Assembly: GCF_030548465.1 (NCBI RefSeq)
Contig: NZ_JAUOSF010000007.1
Span: forward strand, 62,001-126,000
From: Tamlana sp. 2_MG-2023
GTDB lineage: Bacteria; Bacteroidota; Bacteroidia; Flavobacteriales; Flavobacteriaceae
Reading direction: 5' to 3'
DNA: 64,000 bases
In this document: positions 63,846-64,000 of the stretch, piece after piece
Position numbering within the stretch: position 1 is the first letter of the stretch
Layout: each line of letters starts with the position of its first letter
Position numbers and translations under genes: made by a program
The notes under the pieces: generated by a model
Told to the model about the DNA's origin: nothing
Databases searched by the model: none
The model's input: only the letters and a program-made list of their open reading frames with translations

Positions 63846-64000
63846 TTCTGTTTCATCTTTTATTTTATCCTATTGAATCCTATTTATTAACAGCTTCTTG
63901 AAAATCGCCTAAGTCGTTGACTAAGCATATTATGCTGAAAATTCTATTGACTCCCATTACCGCCTTCTATTTGGCAATAACGGCGGTGGTTCTCCCGAAA
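63846..64000. other. Unassigned right edge
   Basis: No confident gene. A minus-strand frame from the edge stops at about 63945 and could be the tail of a gene beyond the window, but 18 residues are too few to judge. Confidence 0.3.

Noticed and set aside
63945-64000. Partial minus-strand gene at the right edge
   Set aside because: Only about 18 codons are visible before a stop, with no recognisable motif.

Overview
The window comes from a low-GC member of the phylum Bacteroidota, most likely a (marine) Flavobacteriaceae species. The evidence is the ActABCDEF alternative complex III fused in one operon to an aa3 oxidase, Bacteroidota-type promoters (TTTG ~19 bp TAnnTTTG, often followed by GCACC), absence of Shine-Dalgarno sequences, flavobacterial protein families (DUF2723, SPOR protein, DUF2007 inside the biotin operon) and the dispersed intergenic repeats typical of this group. 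No species name is claimed.

Layout. 0.1-11.7 kb: one leftward respiratory operon actA-actB-actC-actD-actE-actF-ctaC-ctaD with a clear promoter at 11.7 kb and a terminator at 0.1 kb. 11.8-13.3 kb: a SPOR-domain protein and a lone GH43 lipoprotein. 13.6-18.3 kb: leftward rimP-nusA-infB, with a terminator-like hairpin in the leader. 18.4-25.2 kb: universal stress protein, tRNA-Gln(UUG), a DUF2723 O-mannosyltransferase-like membrane protein, a NodB deacetylase, a cysteine-less thioredoxin-like protein and a membrane metallophosphoesterase. 25.2-25.8 kb: non-coding repeats. 25.8-29.4 kb: polA, a small unknown gene, a Nudix hydrolase.

29.3-31.7 kb is the most system-like accessory module: a restriction-modification controller-type (C-protein-like) XRE regulator directly followed by a 658-residue fusion of a PD-(D/E)XK nuclease-like domain and an SF1 helicase (DUF2075), behind a perfect 14-bp inverted repeat. 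No methyltransferase is present. I rate this a candidate, not proven, antiviral or anti-plasmid system. 31.7-33.0 kb: an Rrf2/NsrR-type regulator and a RIC/YtfE di-iron repair protein, each with a GGATAA(A/G)TTTATCC palindrome in front. 33.1-34.5 kb: polyprenyl synthase. 34.5-41.2 kb: tetR-tolC-mfp-RND efflux operon, with the TetR operator lying on the -33 box.

41.3-46.1 kb: aspS, a ClC channel and a small membrane protein, bracketed by several-hundred-bp inverted copies of a repeat cluster. 46.1-48.8 kb: tadA, a MITE-like element, a 43-residue gene and dxs. 48.8-49.4 kb: a RelE/ParE toxin-antitoxin pair. 49.5-62.5 kb: the biotin genes bioB and a ketoacyl synthase at one side, and bioA-bioD-DUF2007-bioF at the other, separated by a 7-kb block. 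That block holds an SDR-egtB-egtD-racemase operon and a TspO-like gene, which share a 60-bp upstream sequence (49/60 identical), plus an aldehyde dehydrogenase with a disordered small protein. 62.6-64.0 kb: a secreted DUF3157-like protein and a second toxin-antitoxin locus with an extra 38-residue antitoxin-like gene.

How it fits together: respiration, translation initiation and biotin/isoprenoid metabolism form the core. The accessory features are redox and nitrosative stress control, two TA loci, the nuclease-helicase module and an unusual density of palindromic intergenic elements.
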